Part shown: positions 7,588 to 17,400 of the stretch, one piece after another
Numbering within the stretch: position 1 is the stretch's first letter
How the letters are laid out: each line of letters opens with the position of its first letter
Assembly (NCBI GenBank): GCA_024222455.1
Contig: JAAEPD010000087.1
Span: 1-64,000, forward strand
Direction of reading: 5' to 3'
Length of the DNA: 64,000 nt
Source of the DNA: Aureispira sp.
GTDB taxonomy: Bacteria > Bacteroidota > Bacteroidia > Chitinophagales > Saprospiraceae
Position numbers and translations under genes: made by a program
The notes under the pieces: model-generated
Told to the model about the DNA's origin: nothing
Databases searched by the model: none
What the model saw: the letters and a program-made list of their open reading frames with translations, nothing else

Positions 7588-8337
7588 TTAATGTAAATCT
7601 TTGAGGAAGTGAATAACCTGATCTTTTTTTCTAATAGCGACAGGTACTTGCTTTTCGTTGTTAGTGACTAGGTAGTTTTTGTCACCTTTTTCATAGCGAA
7701 TAACATGGTCAAAATTAACTAAATAAGACTGATGTGTACGCATGAAATTCTTTTTAGGTAGTAGGTTTTCGTATTCTCTTAGAGATTTGGAGACTAAGAT
7801 TTTTCTATCATCAATTAAGTGAAAGGTAGTGTAGTTTCGGTCAGATTCGCAATAAGCGATATCCTCTATATTAATAATATGAATGCTATCAGCTGTTTTT
7901 AAGGTTAGTTTTTTAATTTGAGTGTTTGGAGTTTCTACATTCTGCAGAAATAGGCCAATCCGCTCATTCCAAAGGTCTTGAGTTATCTTTTGTTTGGCTT
8001 TCTGAATAGCTTCCAAAAATTCATCTAGGTCAATTGGCTTTAGGAGGTAATCAATAGCAGATACTTTGAGTGCTTTTATGGCATATTCATCATAGGCAGT
8101 TATGAATATTACATTCAATGATTTGCCTATGGTGCGTTTGAGTACATCAAAACCATTCCCATCACCTAACCTTATGTCTAGAAGAATAAGAGAAGGCGAC
8201 TGTTGATGAATAGCCTCTACAGCAGCTTTTACGCTATCTGCTTCCGAAATTTGAGTTACTTCAGGGCAATACAATTTGAGCATTTGATGAACGGTTTCTC
8301 TTGCTCTTTTTTCGTCGTCAACTATTAATATATGCAT
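7588..8337 (-). CDS. LytTR-family response regulator (paired with TPR kinase)
   Basis: N-terminal receiver domain with acidic pocket DDE (residues 7-9), phosphoacceptor Asp54 (ILLDIRLG), a Thr in 'FITAYDEYAIKAL' and Lys in 'YLLKPI'. A C-terminal LytTR DNA-binding domain (about 140-245) contains 'EDIAYCESDRNYTTFHL' and 'FMRTHQSYLVNF'. It is the expected partner of the kinase gene immediately upstream, which ends 12 bp before its start. LytTR domains bind direct repeats spaced about 21 bp; a matching pair lies 37-64 bp downstream of this gene. Cytoplasmic transcription factor. Confidence 0.92.
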   Translation of the reverse strand: MHILIVDDEKRARETVHQMLKLYCPEVTQISEADSVKAAVEAIHQQSPSLILLDIRLGDGNGFDVLKRTIGKSLNVIFITAYDEYAIKALKVSAIDYLLKPIDLDEFLEAIQKAKQKITQDLWNERIGLFLQNVETPNTQIKKLTLKTADSIHIINIEDIAYCESDRNYTTFHLIDDRKILVSKSLREYENLLPKKNFMRTHQSYLVNFDHVIRYEKGDKNYLVTNNEKQVPVAIRKKDQVIHFLKDLH

Positions 8338-8349
8338 AAGTAGATTGGT

Positions 8350-10284
8350 CTAAAAGTTCTGTTTTAATGGAATCCTAAAGGTAACAACTGTTCCTTTAGG
8401 ACTAAGCTGTTCAATGTTAAAATTGATTTGGAGACTACTTTTTTTATTCAAAAAATCTAGTCGTTCTTTGGTGATAACAGTTGCTAAAGATACATGATCC
8501 TTTTGTGTGTCTGTCTTGCTATTTATGCCAATACCATTATCTTCTACTTTTACTTCGAGTAGATCTGTTGTTAAGTGAAATTTAATATCTAATTGCCCTT
8601 GATAATCTATTTGACTGAGACCATGTTCCAAAGCATTTTCAATAAAAGGCTGAGTGAGCATAGGAGGGATAAGTGTAGAATCCATATCTAGCTCATCATC
8701 GATGTCAATATGGTAATCAAATTTATTATCGAAACGCAACAATTGGAGCTTTAGGTAGTTTTCTAACCACTGTATTTCTTTATGAAGTGTAATGTATTCG
8801 TCCCTCGAATTTTCTAGAATAGCTCTTACCAGTTTGGCAAAAGAGGATAAGTATTTACCAGCTGCTCTAGGCTCATTTTTATACACAAAACTTTGAATGG
8901 CATTCAAGGAGTTGAATATAAAGTGTGGGTTCATCTGATTGCGTAGCAATTGGTGCTTGATTTGGGTTGTTTGCTGGAGTGCTTTTGTTTTGTTATCTCT
9001 AAGTATAAGGTAGGCTATTAAAATTACTAGTAGCAACCCGATAAGCGCACCATAAGTGAATTGTAGGTTTTTTGCTGCTTTGAGTTTTTCTATATCACGT
9101 TCTTTTTCTAAAAGTTGATTCTCTTGAGCTAAGAGTTGATTTTCTTGTTCTTTTTTCTTGGTTTCATACTTTATTTCAAGATTCTTTATTTGTTCTTGCT
9201 TGTTTTCATTCAAGATAGAATCTTTTAATAAAATAAATTCTTCTTGGTAGTAGAATGCTTTTTCAAAATTCCCTAAAACTCCATAACAACTATAGATTAT
9301 TTCTAAAGCATCATGCACTACTTTTTTGAAATTGAGTGGTTGAGCTTGTTTTAAAGCTTCTTGAGCAAGTTCTAAACTGTAAGTATAGTTTTTTAGTTGA
9401 AATTGTAGAGCAGCAAGATTTAAGTGCAATTTGAGATACTTCTGGATAGATAAATGCTGTTTTAAGCCAATTGCTTTTTCTAAATAGATAGATGCAATTT
9501 CTAACTGTTTTTGTTTTCTGTAGAATCGCCCCAATTGGTCGTAGACCATTGCACAAGAGGCTTCATCATTTTGTTGTTTGAAAATATCTAGCGCCAACTC
9601 TGTATAGTAGGTTACAGAATCGATTGCAGAGAGATCTTCATATATAATTCCTAAATTAAAATAATTAATAGCTAGGGCGCTGAGTTCATTCAATTGTTTA
9701 TACAGTTCTACCGATTTGTAACCATATTCTAATGCCTTTTCATTATCATTTTGAACAATAGCAATCGAAACTAATGTTGTATAATTTTGAGCAACTCCCA
9801 AAGTATCTTTGAGTTGTTCGTTTAAGACCATTCCTTTATAAACATATTGAGCAGCAGAATCATATTCGCTGAGCAAGCGATAAACATTTGCTTTGTTGCT
9901 ATAAACTTTAGCAATACCTTTTGTATCATCTATTTTTGTGAAAATAGTCAAAGCTGTATCTAAATAGCTTAAGGCTTCTTGAGTATAACCTTGAGCTCCA
10001 TGTAAGGAAGCCAATAGATTATAGACGCCGGCATAGGCTATTAAGCTATCTTTAGGGACTATAGATAAGCTCTCTTTTGCATGGGCCACTCCTTTTTTTG
10101 GATTGCTGTAGATATAGGCATAAGCAAGGTCTTTTAGTATTTTAGATTTAGTATAGGCATCTTTTTCTATACTAGCCAAATGCTCTAAACTATCCAAATA
10201 GGCTTGTGGCTGAGCAGAACTACTAAAGCTTAGACTACAGAGATAGACAATCAACAATAAACGAAAGAGGTGAAACATAAACAT
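8350..10284 (-). CDS. TPR-containing LytS-type sensor histidine kinase
   Basis: Signal peptide (to about residue 25), then a periplasmic TPR array of about 7-8 repeats (about 30-350), a coiled coil (EQIKNLEIKYETKKKEQENQ region), one transmembrane helix (about 405-428), a His_kinase (PF06580) domain with the phosphoacceptor motif QMNPHFIFNSL (His454), and an HATPase domain with an N-box (PFIENALEHG) and DNGIG. This is the usual Bacteroidota architecture for LytS kinases that read extracytoplasmic signals through TPRs. Twelve bases separate it from the regulator gene on the same strand, and a terminator separates it from the upstream thrS. Confidence 0.92.
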   Translation of the reverse strand: MFMFHLFRLLLIVYLCSLSFSSSAQPQAYLDSLEHLASIEKDAYTKSKILKDLAYAYIYSNPKKGVAHAKESLSIVPKDSLIAYAGVYNLLASLHGAQGYTQEALSYLDTALTIFTKIDDTKGIAKVYSNKANVYRLLSEYDSAAQYVYKGMVLNEQLKDTLGVAQNYTTLVSIAIVQNDNEKALEYGYKSVELYKQLNELSALAINYFNLGIIYEDLSAIDSVTYYTELALDIFKQQNDEASCAMVYDQLGRFYRKQKQLEIASIYLEKAIGLKQHLSIQKYLKLHLNLAALQFQLKNYTYSLELAQEALKQAQPLNFKKVVHDALEIIYSCYGVLGNFEKAFYYQEEFILLKDSILNENKQEQIKNLEIKYETKKKEQENQLLAQENQLLEKERDIEKLKAAKNLQFTYGALIGLLLVILIAYLILRDNKTKALQQTTQIKHQLLRNQMNPHFIFNSLNAIQSFVYKNEPRAAGKYLSSFAKLVRAILENSRDEYITLHKEIQWLENYLKLQLLRFDNKFDYHIDIDDELDMDSTLIPPMLTQPFIENALEHGLSQIDYQGQLDIKFHLTTDLLEVKVEDNGIGINSKTDTQKDHVSLATVITKERLDFLNKKSSLQINFNIEQLSPKGTVVTFRIPLKQNF

Positions 10285-10291
10285 ATATAGA

Positions 10292-10325
10292 ATTAAAAAA
10301 AGCGAGGTACAATATGCACCTCGCT
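10292..10325 (-). terminator. thrS terminator
   Basis: Eight-bp stem 10301-10308 with 10318-10325. On the minus strand it is followed by a T tract (10300-10295). It separates thrS from the TPR-kinase operon. Confidence 0.8.
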
Positions 10326-10363
10326 AAATATTATATTATAAGCTACTATATAGCTTTGGAGGT

Positions 10364-12301
10364 TTAGCCCTCTGCATCTAACAATTCTTGGAAGAACTGA
10401 GTAAAGGCATCAACCGATAATGCACCTTTGTCTCCATCCTCTACACCTTGTAGACGTACCGAAACAGTACCACTTTCCACCTCTTTTTCTCCAACAATTA
10501 GCATCAATGGAATACGTTTAAGCTCAGTATCTCTAATCTTGCGACCTACAGTCTCGTTACGAGCATCTACATAACCACGAATATCTTTTTCTTCCAGTTT
10601 GTTTTTGATGTTCTCTGCATATTCCACAAAACGATCAGACACTGGAATCAGTACATATTGCTCAGGAGTTAACCACAGCGGGAATTTACCGGCAGTATGC
10701 TCTATCAGTACCGAAATGAAACGCTCCAATGAACCAAATGGAGCACGGTGAATCATAACAGGACGGTGTGTTTGGTTATCAGAACCAACATACTCTAGCT
10801 CAAAACGCTCTGGTAAGTTATAATCTACCTGTATAGTACCCAACTGCCAAGAACGACCCAAAGCATCACGCACCATGAAATCCAATTTAGGACCATAAAA
10901 TGCAGCTTCACCTAGCTCAGTTACTGTTTTTAAGCCCTTTTCTTGAGTAGCTTCTATAATCGCATTTTCGGCAGCGTTCCAGTTTTCGTCAGAACCGATG
11001 TATTTTTCTGGCTTTTCTGGATCACGCAAAGAGATTTGAGCAGTAAACTCACTAAAGCCCATTTTCTTGAAAACATGCAGTGTTAAATCAATTACATCCA
11101 AGAACTCAGCTTTTAACTGATCTGTAGTACAGAAAATATGTGCATCATCTTGAGTAAAACAACGTACTCTAGATAGACCATGCAACTCCCCACTTTGCTC
11201 ATAGCGGTACACTGTACCAAACTCTGCAATACGCATTGGCAATTCTTTGTAAGAATGCGGTTTGTGTGCAAAAATCTCACAGTGATGAGGACAGTTCATT
11301 GGTTTTAGCATAAACTCTTCATCCTCTTTTGGAGTTTGAATAGGTTGGAAGCTATCTTCCCCATACTTCTCATAGTGTCCAGAAGTGATGTATAAGTTTT
11401 TATGTCCAATATGTGGTGTAGATACCAATTGGTATCCACGTCTAATTTGTTCCTTAGTTAAAAAATCTTGTAAGCGGTTACGTAGTGCAGTACCCTTTGG
11501 CAACCAAATTGGTAAACCAGCACCTACTTTTTCCGAAAACATAAACAATTCTAACTCTTTACCCAACTTACGGTGATCACGCTTCTTAGCTTCCTCTAGC
11601 ATGACTAAATACTCTTTGAGTGCTTTAGCTTTAGGGAAAGATATACCATAAATACGAGTTAATTGCTGACGAGTCTCATCGCCACGCCAGTAAGCACCTG
11701 CAATGTTCAAGAGTTTAACTGCTTTGATAAAACCAGTATGTGGGATGTGAGGCCCTCTACACAAGTCAGTAAAATTACCTTGTTGGTAGAATGTAATATT
11801 CCCATCTTCTAAGCCTTCTAAGAGTTCCAGCTTGTATTCATCATCTTTTTCTTTGAAATAACTGATGGCATCCGCTTTAGAAATAGATGTGCGGACATAC
11901 TCGTTTTTCTGACGAGCCAACTCAATCATTTTTTTCTCAATGGCTTCCAATTCATTACCAGAAATGGTACGTTCTCCTAAGTCGATATCGTAGTAAAATC
12001 CATTCTCGATAGGAGGTCCAATGGCAAATTTGATACCTGGATAGAGTGCCTCTAGAGCCTCTGCCATTAAGTGTGCACTAGAATGCCAGAAGGCAGATTT
12101 GCCACCATCTTCACGAAAGGTCAACAACTTGATATTAGAGCTGTCGGTAATTGGGCGTGTTGCATCCCATATTTCACCGTTAATCTCGGCTGCTAATACA
12201 TTTCTTGCTAAGCCTTCGCTAATCGATTTGGCTACTTCTAGTCCAGTTACTCCCGATTCATACTTACGAACGCTGCCATCAGGAAGAGTGATGTCAATCA
12301 T
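10364..12301 (-). CDS. thrS: Threonyl-tRNA synthetase
   Basis: Class II aminoacyl-tRNA synthetase that attaches threonine to tRNA-Thr. The full-length domain order is present: TGS domain (residues 1-61, [17 protein letters not shown]), editing/SAD domain with [11 protein letters not shown] and 'FTDLCRGPH', catalytic core with the zinc-binding and motif 2 region ([10 protein letters not shown], '[16 protein letters not shown]', '[13 protein letters not shown]'), motif 3 ([11 protein letters not shown]), and the anticodon-binding domain ('[16 protein letters not shown]'). At 645 aa it is normal in length. It is a single gene bounded by its own terminator. The leader contains an elaborate inverted-repeat structure (see 12338-12417) likely to regulate it. 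Confidence 0.97.
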   Translation of the reverse strand: MIDITLPDGSVRKYESGVTGLEVAKSISEGLARNVLAAEINGEIWDATRPITDSSNIKLLTFREDGGKSAFWHSSAHLMAEALEALYPGIKFAIGPPIENGFYYDIDLGERTISGNELEAIEKKMIELARQKNEYVRTSISKADAISYFKEKDDEYKLELLEGLEDGNITFYQQGNFTDLCRGPHIPHTGFIKAVKLLNIAGAYWRGDETRQQLTRIYGISFPKAKALKEYLVMLEEAKKRDHRKLGKELELFMFSEKVGAGLPIWLPKGTALRNRLQDFLTKEQIRRGYQLVSTPHIGHKNLYITSGHYEKYGEDSFQPIQTPKEDEEFMLKPMNCPHHCEIFAHKPHSYKELPMRIAEFGTVYRYEQSGELHGLSRVRCFTQDDAHIFCTTDQLKAEFLDVIDLTLHVFKKMGFSEFTAQISLRDPEKPEKYIGSDENWNAAENAIIEATQEKGLKTVTELGEAAFYGPKLDFMVRDALGRSWQLGTIQVDYNLPERFELEYVGSDNQTHRPVMIHRAPFGSLERFISVLIEHTAGKFPLWLTPEQYVLIPVSDRFVEYAENIKNKLEEKDIRGYVDARNETVGRKIRDTELKRIPLMLIVGEKEVESGTVSVRLQGVEDGDKGALSVDAFTQFFQELLDAEG

Positions 12302-12337
12302 AATTTTTTGTTTGTTAAAAAAGTGAATAAATTAATC

Positions 12338-12417
12338 ATAGTTTGTGAATTTTTTCTACTCAATTGAGTAGAAAAAATACTGCTCTTTTTATTCTAGAAT
12401 AAAAAGACACAAACTAT
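12338..12417 (-). promoter_or_regulatory. thrS leader: perfect three-way-junction structure
   Basis: Three nested perfect inverted repeats: an outer 10-bp stem (12338-12347 with 12408-12417) encloses a 30-bp perfect palindrome (12349-12378) and a 24-bp perfect palindrome (12384-12407), joined by linkers of 1, 5 and 0 nt. It lies 37-116 nt before the thrS ATG and would sit in the 5' leader if transcription starts upstream. It may be an RNA regulatory element (E. coli thrS is autoregulated through a leader operator) or a small MITE-like DNA element. No T-box or anticodon-like loop was identified. Confidence 0.6.
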
Positions 12418-12492
12418 CTAATAAAAAACTCTCAACCAACCGTTATTGACTACAAACTCAAGCGTATTGGTCAAGCGCACCAAAAATACAGA

Positions 12493-12514
12493 ATTCTATT
12501 AAATTCAATAGAAT
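12493..12514 (-). terminator. AT-rich hairpin downstream of the 12583-13446 gene
   Basis: An 8-bp stem (12493-12500 with 12507-12514) around a 6-nt loop. On the minus strand a T-rich run follows a few bases later. It is a weak candidate terminator for the T9SS gene that stops at 12583. Confidence 0.35.
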
Positions 12515-12582
12515 ATACTCCAATAGTTTTTGGCTTAATATAATTCCCTTTTTATCAGATAATTTTAGGATCTGTTGAAGTT

Positions 12583-13446
12583 CTATTTGATAACAATCAT
12601 TTTTTTGCTCTGAACTTCGCCTTTATCTGTTCTGATACTGTATAGGTATGTACCACTAGACAACTCTTGTGTAGAAATTCGAAGATGATCAAACTGCTGA
12701 TCAATAGTATAGTTTTTAAGCATTACACCATCAATGGTATAAATAGTTAATACAGCTTTTTCTACATCTTGGGGTAATTGATAATTGATGTTTGTATAGT
12801 TTTGGGCAGGATTGGGGCTGTTCTCCATTTCAAAAGCAGAATTGACTACACTAGGGCTTCTGAAACCAGTAATACTCCCACAAGGATCACAACTCAACGT
12901 ACCTGGTAAGGAGTAAACATAAGCAGCTGTACTAGGATAATCAGAGTCTGATAAAATCATTTTTGTTCCATTAGTTGCTGTATTAAAAATAGAAGATAAA
13001 ATATCTGTAGATTTATAAACAGGTCTAACATTCCCTTGCTTGAACAAAATAGAACCTGTTTCATTAATTATAGCTGTAATAACAGTGTCATTATTATTAA
13101 CAGAATTATAGCCGTCAATCATTAACATAAACTCAACTTCTGCATCTTGGTCAAATAATCCTTCTTTTATATAGAACACTCTATTGGTATATTCATCATA
13201 AGCATTTGTATCTATAAGGTTAACAGTAGGTATGCTGATTGTTTTATAGATTGAATGATTTAGGTTATATATATTAACTTCCCAGGCATTACTTTGAACT
13301 ACATATTTTTTTCCTGCACTTTCTAAATTAGCTACATCCATAGGAGCTGCTGATCCTTGAGAATAATTATAAATATGTTCTAATCCTATTTGGGCTTGAG
13401 TAGCCAAGAATATAAAAGAGAAAATTAAGGTTGATAATACTCGCAT
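12583..13446 (-). CDS. T9SS-exported protein with sorting domain
   Basis: Signal peptide (to about residue 18, ATQAQ), a body of about 190 residues with no recognised fold, and a C-terminal T9SS sorting domain (about 210-287) with its hallmarks: 'NSPNPAQNYTNINYQLP', 'LTIYTIDGVMLK', 'SGTYLYSIRTDKGEVQSKKM' ending in IVIK. Such proteins cross the inner membrane by Sec and the outer membrane by the type IX system, then are released or anchored on the surface. Its upstream region has no AACGAA array, unlike the four cargo genes in 25.7-42.4 kb. Role unknown. Confidence 0.85.
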   Translation of the reverse strand: MRVLSTLIFSFIFLATQAQIGLEHIYNYSQGSAAPMDVANLESAGKKYVVQSNAWEVNIYNLNHSIYKTISIPTVNLIDTNAYDEYTNRVFYIKEGLFDQDAEVEFMLMIDGYNSVNNNDTVITAIINETGSILFKQGNVRPVYKSTDILSSIFNTATNGTKMILSDSDYPSTAAYVYSLPGTLSCDPCGSITGFRSPSVVNSAFEMENSPNPAQNYTNINYQLPQDVEKAVLTIYTIDGVMLKNYTIDQQFDHLRISTQELSSGTYLYSIRTDKGEVQSKKMIVIK

Positions 13447-13558
13447 ATTGTTATCTATTTAAGAGATTGAAAAAATATAAATCAAAAGTACTTTAATTAT
13501 AATTTTTTATCAAATAGAATTTTGATAATAAGTTAAGTATTCAAGCTATATTTAGAGT

Positions 13559-15058
13559 ATGAAAACACCATCCAATAAATTGTTTAGACTAGTGAAGTCT
13601 ATGACTAAGTCAGAGAAACGTAGCTTTAAATTGCAAGTTGCTAAATACAAGAATAATAGTTTGAGTATTGAGCTTTTTGATTTGCTTAATCAGCAATCCT
13701 CCTATGATGAGGCAAAACTCCTGAAAAAGCTAAAAGCTACAACATTAGTCAAAAAGAATTTCAAAGTTCATAAAAAGCATTTGTATGATGCAATTATGAA
13801 AAGTCTGCGTTCGTCTAAAGTAGGTACAGATACCGAAATAAAGCTAAGGCAAGAATTTGATTATTGTGTAATATTGAGAGATAAAGGGTTTATAGATGAG
13901 GCAATACAGAGCTTAGATAAGCTTATTGGTAAGGCTAAAAAGAATGATAGTTATGCAATTTGGGCTGAAGCAGCTTTATGGAAGTCAGGGTTGGTTTTTA
14001 ATAAAATGGATAAAAAATCAATTGAAGAAAGCTTAGAAGCCTTAAATGAACAGCTATTGGCTGTAGATGCTTTGAGAATCCAAGGAGATTTAAATCAATT
14101 TTTTATAAAGGGTATTCATGCTATGAAAAAACATGGAAAAGATTCTGTTCCACAAGAAATTTTCCAAGCATTATTAGATTATCCTGAGCCATCTTTACCT
14201 ATCTTGAAATATAAGCTGTATATGGTGAAAATACAGTATTTTTTTGCTCAAAATCAATTGGAAGAAAGCTATCAGATTAGCAAGAAATCAATAAAATTAG
14301 TACATGATATTGCTGCTTTTCAGGAAACCAATAAGATTGCTTATTGCTCTGTAATGGCTACACATTTAAAAATCTTGCGAGGAACTCATCGATATCAAGA
14401 GATGTTGGAGTTAATTGAATTGTGGAGTGCTTTTTTGAAAAAAGAGGGTTTAGGGCTTTTGGCTACACGCTCTATTTTTGTGCTGAAAAGGGCAGTTCGG
14501 TATTTGGAGTTGTTAGGTGTATTGCCTCAAGATTTTGTTTTAGAACATACAGTGGAAGATATTAGCCAATACATAAATTCTGAGTTACAAGGTGAAGTTT
14601 ATACAGAGTGGTATGACCAGATAAAATATAATTTTGTTAAGGAGGATTATAAAGCTTTATTGAGTATTAATGATTTGAAAGATTCTTTCCCTCTAGAGGT
14701 TCAAGTTCTGAATTATACAACTACAGCACGATTATTGATTATAATTGCTTATTTCGAATTAGACCAGACTAATATATTATCACATTTTATTGATACTACT
14801 AAGTATTTTTTGAAGCAGAATGAGCTTTATGAAGGAGGGACTCCAATCATTCTAAATTTCTTTAATACAAAAGAGCTCTATGAACTCAAAGTTCCTCAAG
14901 CTATTTTTGAGAAACTGCAAAAAGAATTACTGGAAATAGGTTATAAAGAAGATGTTATATTAAGTTGGTTAGATCATAAATTGACAGGAAAATCTATACT
15001 ATCTTGCTATAGAACTACTGTTTTGGAAAATAAGAATAAAAGACCTAATTCGATTTAA
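13559..15058 (+). CDS. Helical-repeat cytoplasmic protein of unknown function
   Basis: 499 residues without signal peptide or membrane segment. The N-terminus 'KLFRLVKSMTKSEKRSFKL' is, to my recollection, a Bacteroidota family signature for predicted helical-repeat (TPR-like) proteins. The rest is almost all alpha-helical with many Leu/Lys/Glu heptad-like stretches and repeat-like segments such as 'DEAIQSLDKLIGKAKK'. No catalytic motif is visible. It stands alone between two genes on the same strand (gap of 235 bp downstream). Function unknown. Confidence 0.7.
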   Translation: MKTPSNKLFRLVKSMTKSEKRSFKLQVAKYKNNSLSIELFDLLNQQSSYDEAKLLKKLKATTLVKKNFKVHKKHLYDAIMKSLRSSKVGTDTEIKLRQEFDYCVILRDKGFIDEAIQSLDKLIGKAKKNDSYAIWAEAALWKSGLVFNKMDKKSIEESLEALNEQLLAVDALRIQGDLNQFFIKGIHAMKKHGKDSVPQEIFQALLDYPEPSLPILKYKLYMVKIQYFFAQNQLEESYQISKKSIKLVHDIAAFQETNKIAYCSVMATHLKILRGTHRYQEMLELIELWSAFLKKEGLGLLATRSIFVLKRAVRYLELLGVLPQDFVLEHTVEDISQYINSELQGEVYTEWYDQIKYNFVKEDYKALLSINDLKDSFPLEVQVLNYTTTARLLIIIAYFELDQTNILSHFIDTTKYFLKQNELYEGGTPIILNFFNTKELYELKVPQAIFEKLQKELLEIGYKEDVILSWLDHKLTGKSILSCYRTTVLENKNKRPNSI

Positions 15059-15293
15059 CCATTAAAATAGTCAGAAAAAAATAATACCAAAAAAGAGACA
15101 AAATTTATATGTCTAGCTAATGTTTTTGTTTGTAGTAGGTTGATTTGTAGTAAGTTGTTTTTGTTTTGGGAACGATGCTCTGTAAACGACTAAATTTGAT
15201 CTTTGCTAATATTACCTCTAGACATTTTGCTCAAAAAGCACTATTTTTGTTTAGTTTTATTATTCAACTATAATAATATATATACCATTCTTT

Positions 15294-17039
15294 ATGAAAA
15301 AAAAATTATCTAAACACCGAAAACGCATAAGCTCCTTAACTAAATGGACTGGTCTTACTTTAGGTTTGGCTATGCCTATGTTTTTTATGAGTGCTGGCAA
15401 TTTTAGTACTTTTAATAATCAACCTGATGAGCATATGCTATCTGATTATCAGAAGTTGAAAGCTGAAATTTGTGAGAAAGTCTATAAAGATATTACAAAA
15501 ACTGTAAAAGATACTCGTAAAGCTCCGACCTTCAATTTTATATACAACCGTTATGGTAAGCCTTATTATAATGCTTATTATAGCCCAAGCAATAACACTA
15601 TCAATTTTGGAGAGGGAATTTATGATTTAGCAACTCGATTCAAAAAAGATTCTATCAATGTAGTGGCTACTGTGATGGGGCATGAGATTGCTCACTTCTA
15701 CAAAGATCATGGTTGGGCACATGCCTTTGGTTTAGCTAATCCTGATACAGAAATCAAAACCAATGTAGATAACTCTATGTATAACTCTGATGACCGTTCT
15801 CGTATAGAGGCTGAGGCGGATTATTATGGAGGTATTTTTGGTTACATGACAGGGTATAATACTTTGGCTGTAGGATCTGAATTCTTCTCAGAATTATATG
15901 ATGCACTGAATATTCCTGATGAGACATTTGGTTATCCATCTCGTAAGGATCGTATGAGTATCTATGACAACTCTAAAAAAATGTTAGAGAAGTTGATACC
16001 TGTATTTAAGGCTGCTAATATGCTTAGTTTGACTAAACATTATGAAAAAGCATCTATGTGCTACGATTATGTTATTAATACTTTCCCTAGTCGTGAGATG
16101 TATAATAATGCAGGTGTAGCTTTAGCATGGGAAGCGTTGGCTTTATATTCTCCAGAAGAATTGAAATATGTATACCCATTTGGTATTGATATGGACACTC
16201 GTTTGGATAATGCTGGTACTAAAGGTGCTGGAGAGACCAAAGAGGAGAAACGTGTTCGCTTATTGAAAGCGGCTAAAGAGTCGTTCAATGATGCTGTACA
16301 TATTGATGAGAATTATGCTGCTAGTTATGTTAACTTAGCATTGACTCATGAATTGTTGGGTGAACATGAGATGGCACTAGGCTTAGCTGCTAAGGCAGTG
16401 AAATTGGCTGATGAGCAAGGCAATAAAATGTTAGCGGCTAATGGTCATATTGCAAGAGGAATTGTCTTTGCAAATACTAATAAAAAATCAGACGCTAAAA
16501 AAGAATTTGGTTCTGCCAAAGATGGTAGTCAAATCATTGCAGAAGCAAATTTAGATGCAGTAACTAATAATGGTTTTGCTAAGCTATTTAAGAAAAAATT
16601 ACCTGAAGAGATTGAAGGTGATGAAGAATTAATCTCAGATGTTGGAATTGAAGCTATCGAAGGTTTATTTGATGATAGAGACCAATTCCAAATCACGAAG
16701 ATTAGTGCTCAAAATGACAATCGTCCAGAAACTGTAGTTGTATCCGTAGAAGAAGAAGAGTTTGATGCTATTATTGTAGCTACTTATGGTGGATATTATG
16801 GTACTAAAGAGGAGATAGAAGGATTCATTATGACTAAACCAGGTTATGATGATGAGACTTCTAGAGGTATCACCATTGGGAGTAAACTTAAAGAAGTACA
16901 AGAGGAATATGGAAAACCTACCAAACTAATGGGAGGAAGCCAAGCTACATTCTTATACTATCAAAAATCTGGAATTATCTTCCTAATGGATAGTGATAAT
17001 AAAGTATCAAGTTGGATGATTTATGGTAAGGTGAAATAA
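15294..17039 (+). CDS. M48-family zinc metalloprotease with TPR domain
   Basis: N-terminal basic segment followed by a hydrophobic helix (about 17-37; signal or anchor). The peptidase has the zincin motif HEIAH (His130, Glu131, His134, in VMGHEIAHFYKDHG) and the downstream third-ligand segment EAEADYYGG (about 172-180), as in M48 (Ste24/HtpX/BepA-like) enzymes. Residues about 240-420 form TPR-like helices ('AKESFNDAVHIDENYAASYVNLAL'). The C-terminal 100 residues form a separate small domain with a 'GITIGSKLKEVQEEYGKP' motif. The combination of M48 and TPR suggests envelope protein quality control, as in BepA. Single gene closed by a terminator. Confidence 0.85.
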   Translation: MKKKLSKHRKRISSLTKWTGLTLGLAMPMFFMSAGNFSTFNNQPDEHMLSDYQKLKAEICEKVYKDITKTVKDTRKAPTFNFIYNRYGKPYYNAYYSPSNNTINFGEGIYDLATRFKKDSINVVATVMGHEIAHFYKDHGWAHAFGLANPDTEIKTNVDNSMYNSDDRSRIEAEADYYGGIFGYMTGYNTLAVGSEFFSELYDALNIPDETFGYPSRKDRMSIYDNSKKMLEKLIPVFKAANMLSLTKHYEKASMCYDYVINTFPSREMYNNAGVALAWEALALYSPEELKYVYPFGIDMDTRLDNAGTKGAGETKEEKRVRLLKAAKESFNDAVHIDENYAASYVNLALTHELLGEHEMALGLAAKAVKLADEQGNKMLAANGHIARGIVFANTNKKSDAKKEFGSAKDGSQIIAEANLDAVTNNGFAKLFKKKLPEEIEGDEELISDVGIEAIEGLFDDRDQFQITKISAQNDNRPETVVVSVEEEEFDAIIVATYGGYYGTKEEIEGFIMTKPGYDDETSRGITIGSKLKEVQEEYGKPTKLMGGSQATFLYYQKSGIIFLMDSDNKVSSWMIYGKVK

Positions 17040-17080
17040 CCTACAACTAATAATATTACATACAATACTATTGTAATGAT

Positions 17081-17115
17081 GCGATGTCTAAAAATATTAG
17101 GCATCGCTTTTTTTT
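17081..17115 (+). terminator. Terminator of the M48 protease gene
   Basis: Ten-bp stem 17081-17090 with 17098-17107 (one G-U), a 7-nt loop, then eight T residues. Confidence 0.85.
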
Positions 17116-17333
17116 GCTTTAGACCTATATGAGATTAGCTTATGTAGTTGAATGATTACATCTTCTAAAAATAAGAGGGGATTTGCAGCTACATTTTGCC
17201 AATATTAACTTTTAGTAAGTAGTATTTAAAGCTGAAAACAATTTTAGCTGTGATTCGCTAGAGGGGAAAGTTACTTAAAGGCGGAGAGAATATGGATAGT
17301 ACCATTATTAGAAAGCTTAAAAGTACATTTATG

Positions 17334-17368
17334 CAATAAAAAAAGCCTCTGCAGTTTGCAGAGGCTTT
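17334..17368 (-). terminator. Terminator of the T9SS gene at 17401-19734
   Basis: Perfect 12-bp stem 17342-17353 with 17357-17368 and a 3-nt loop. On the minus strand it runs into a T tract. Confidence 0.85.
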
Positions 17369-17400
17369 ATCCTTTTTAGAAAAGGTATTTATCTATTGTC

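Larger units (their letters stand above)
17040..17400. other. Intergenic region between convergent genes
   Basis: Holds a terminator at each end (17081-17115 and 17334-17368). The central 220 bases contain no open frame of note, no RNA gene and no long repeat that I can see. Confidence 0.6.

Noticed and set aside
12302-12582. T-box leader for thrS
   Set aside because: No T-box sequence or tRNA-like specifier loop was visible. T-boxes are also rare outside Gram-positive bacteria.
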